Of a stretch of 42,299 bases of DNA, positions 41,602 to 42,299 are shown one piece after another. Source of the DNA: JAUVZF01 sp964449275 (lineage in GTDB: Bacteria; Planctomycetota; Phycisphaerae; FEN-1346). The stretch is taken from assembly GCA_964449275.1 (NCBI GenBank), contig CAYVAM010000009.1, positions 1 to 42,299 of the forward strand, in the 5' to 3' direction. Each line of letters starts with the position of its first letter. Within the stretch, counting starts at the first letter, position 1. Both the position numbers and the translations under genes were made by a program. A model generated the notes under the pieces. The model saw only the letters and a list, made by a program, of their open reading frames with translations, did not search any database and was not told where the DNA came from.

Positions 41602-42105
41602 TCAGATAAAGTCAAACAGGCGGCGGAGCATCTCCGTCGGCCCGGACGCCTCGCCCTCCTCGACCGAGGCGGGGGCAAACTCCTTCTGCATCTCGGCCAG
41701 TTGCTCGTTGTAGAGGCCTTCGACAAACTCGCGATGGGCAGCCCGGCGCGCCTCGCCGCTCTCGTACTGCGTGCGGATGGTGGCCAGTTCGCCCGCGTCG
41801 AGCCAGACACCGCCGCATCTCGGGCACTCGTCCACCTCAACGGCGCGTTTCGGGCTGTAGAAATGACGCGTCATCGCCGGGTGGCCGCAGCGCGGGCAGC
41901 CCCACTGGGCGTCGTGATCGACCGTGACGTTGGGGTCGCGCCGGACGTCGAGCAGCGCCTCGCCGGCGGCCTCTTCCCGGTCGTCCAACTTCCGGATCTC
42001 CTGGTTGTCGAACCAGATGCCGCCGCAGCCGCCTTGACACACGTCCACTGCAACATCCGCCACCGTCATCCGCGTCAGCGTATTGTCACAAGCCGGGCAT
42101 TCCAT
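41602..42105 (-). CDS. zf-TFIIB domain protein with two zinc ribbons
   Basis: A 167-residue soluble protein of the COG3809 type. Two zinc-ribbon repeats: C3-P-A-C6 with CQGGCGGIWFDNQEI, and CPRCGHPAMTRHF with CPRCGGVWLDAGEL; the CGG(I/V)W(F/L)D pattern is diagnostic. The C-terminus is a charged helix (RRAAHREFVEGLYNEQLAEM) and an acidic tail. Function is unknown; the zinc ribbons suggest nucleic-acid or protein binding. I take the ATG at 42105, which has AAAGGGGA 7 nt upstream and starts with the first ribbon; the frame continues to 42207 without support. Confidence 0.87.
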   Translation of the reverse strand: MECPACDNTLTRMTVADVAVDVCQGGCGGIWFDNQEIRKLDDREEAAGEALLDVRRDPNVTVDHDAQWGCPRCGHPAMTRHFYSPKRAVEVDECPRCGGVWLDAGELATIRTQYESGEARRAAHREFVEGLYNEQLAEMQKEFAPASVEEGEASGPTEMLRRLFDFI

Positions 42106-42244
42106 CGGCAAATCCCCTTTCCACATTCTGGACGCCGACCAGTGTAGCCGCAGGCCCGCCGCCCTGTCACGTGGAAAGAGCGGCGCGGCGGCCGGCGGGT
42201 GTGGCAACGATTTCTGGCGGGGGACGATTTCCTGCGGCTTGGTC

Positions 42245-42270
42245 GTAGCGCCGGGGTTTATCCCCGGCGC
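42245..42270 (+). repeat. GTAG-headed palindrome at the right edge
   Basis: GTAG, CGCCGGGG, TTTAT, CCCCGGCG in 26 bases. It matches the left unit at 37219-37244 except for the head (GTAG against GTGG). An inverted partner, if any, would lie beyond the window. Confidence 0.75.
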
Positions 42271-42299
42271 ATCCTGGCCGGTGCCGCCGCCAATCCCGA

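Overview
This 42.3 kb window is GC-rich chromosomal DNA with 40 protein genes that I can support, no rRNA, no recognisable tRNA and no CRISPR array. The gene content suggests a planctomycete, possibly Phycisphaerae-like. The clues are Tat-exported Gfo/Idh/MocA oxidoreductases ending in a shared YTGREIKWDW / VPG-TKLI tail, a DUF1680 (GH127-type) hydrolase, a right-handed beta-helix protein, a DUF5060 hydrolase with thrombospondin-type-3 calcium repeats, a zf-TFIIB protein, and a bacterial core set (Mfd, ClpB, RNase G/E, PyrE, TpiA). The taxonomic call is inference; no marker RNA is present.

Layout. 1-9.4 kb: carbohydrate and surface functions (GH127-like gene cut by the left edge, beta-helix protein, DUF5060/TSP3 hydrolase) mixed with a GAF/HD-GYP protein, an MFS exporter, a methyltransferase and a BaiN/HI0933-type flavoprotein. 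9.8-17.3 kb: a long minus-strand housekeeping run, pheA-aroF-tpiA-secG-pyrE-yicC-gmk-rpoZ-coaC-coaB, with 4-nt overlaps inside yicC-gmk-rpoZ and a good sigma70 promoter before pheA. CoaC and CoaB, usually one fused protein, are separate genes divided by a repeat. 17.5-20.5 kb: a divergent plus-strand operon hpf-ptsN-ptsH-ptsI with its own sigma70 promoter, a phosphotransferase chain with no sugar permease in view. 20.6-24.5 kb: an exported TIM-barrel isomerase-like protein and two Gfo/Idh/MocA paralogues. 24.5-29.6 kb: DUF2344 protein and RNase G/E behind a near-consensus promoter, ruvX, and an ECF sigma / anti-sigma / secreted protein cluster. 29.6-36.9 kb: minus-strand membrane protein, PanE, ferredoxin, PpiC-type lipoprotein and Mfd. 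37.3-42.3 kb: ClpB, two small secreted proteins and a zf-TFIIB protein.

I found no new defence or metabolic system. What stands out is the density and organisation of non-coding palindromes. At least three repeat classes occupy gene borders: (i) GTAG/TTAG-headed GC palindromes resembling REP sequences, sometimes in inverted pairs; (ii) palindromes with a (C)GAGCC head, a GGAA-like loop and stems that change in a compensatory way, one inverted pair of which lies in frame inside mfd; (iii) GCGCGGTGGG-type hairpins and long imperfect palindromes, one with a foreign 28-bp insert in its loop. Degenerate heptamer arrays lie between coaC and coaB and in the secG leader. Several genes take their stop codon from a repeat terminus. 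No REP-associated transposase is in the window, so any mobilising enzyme would have to be encoded elsewhere.
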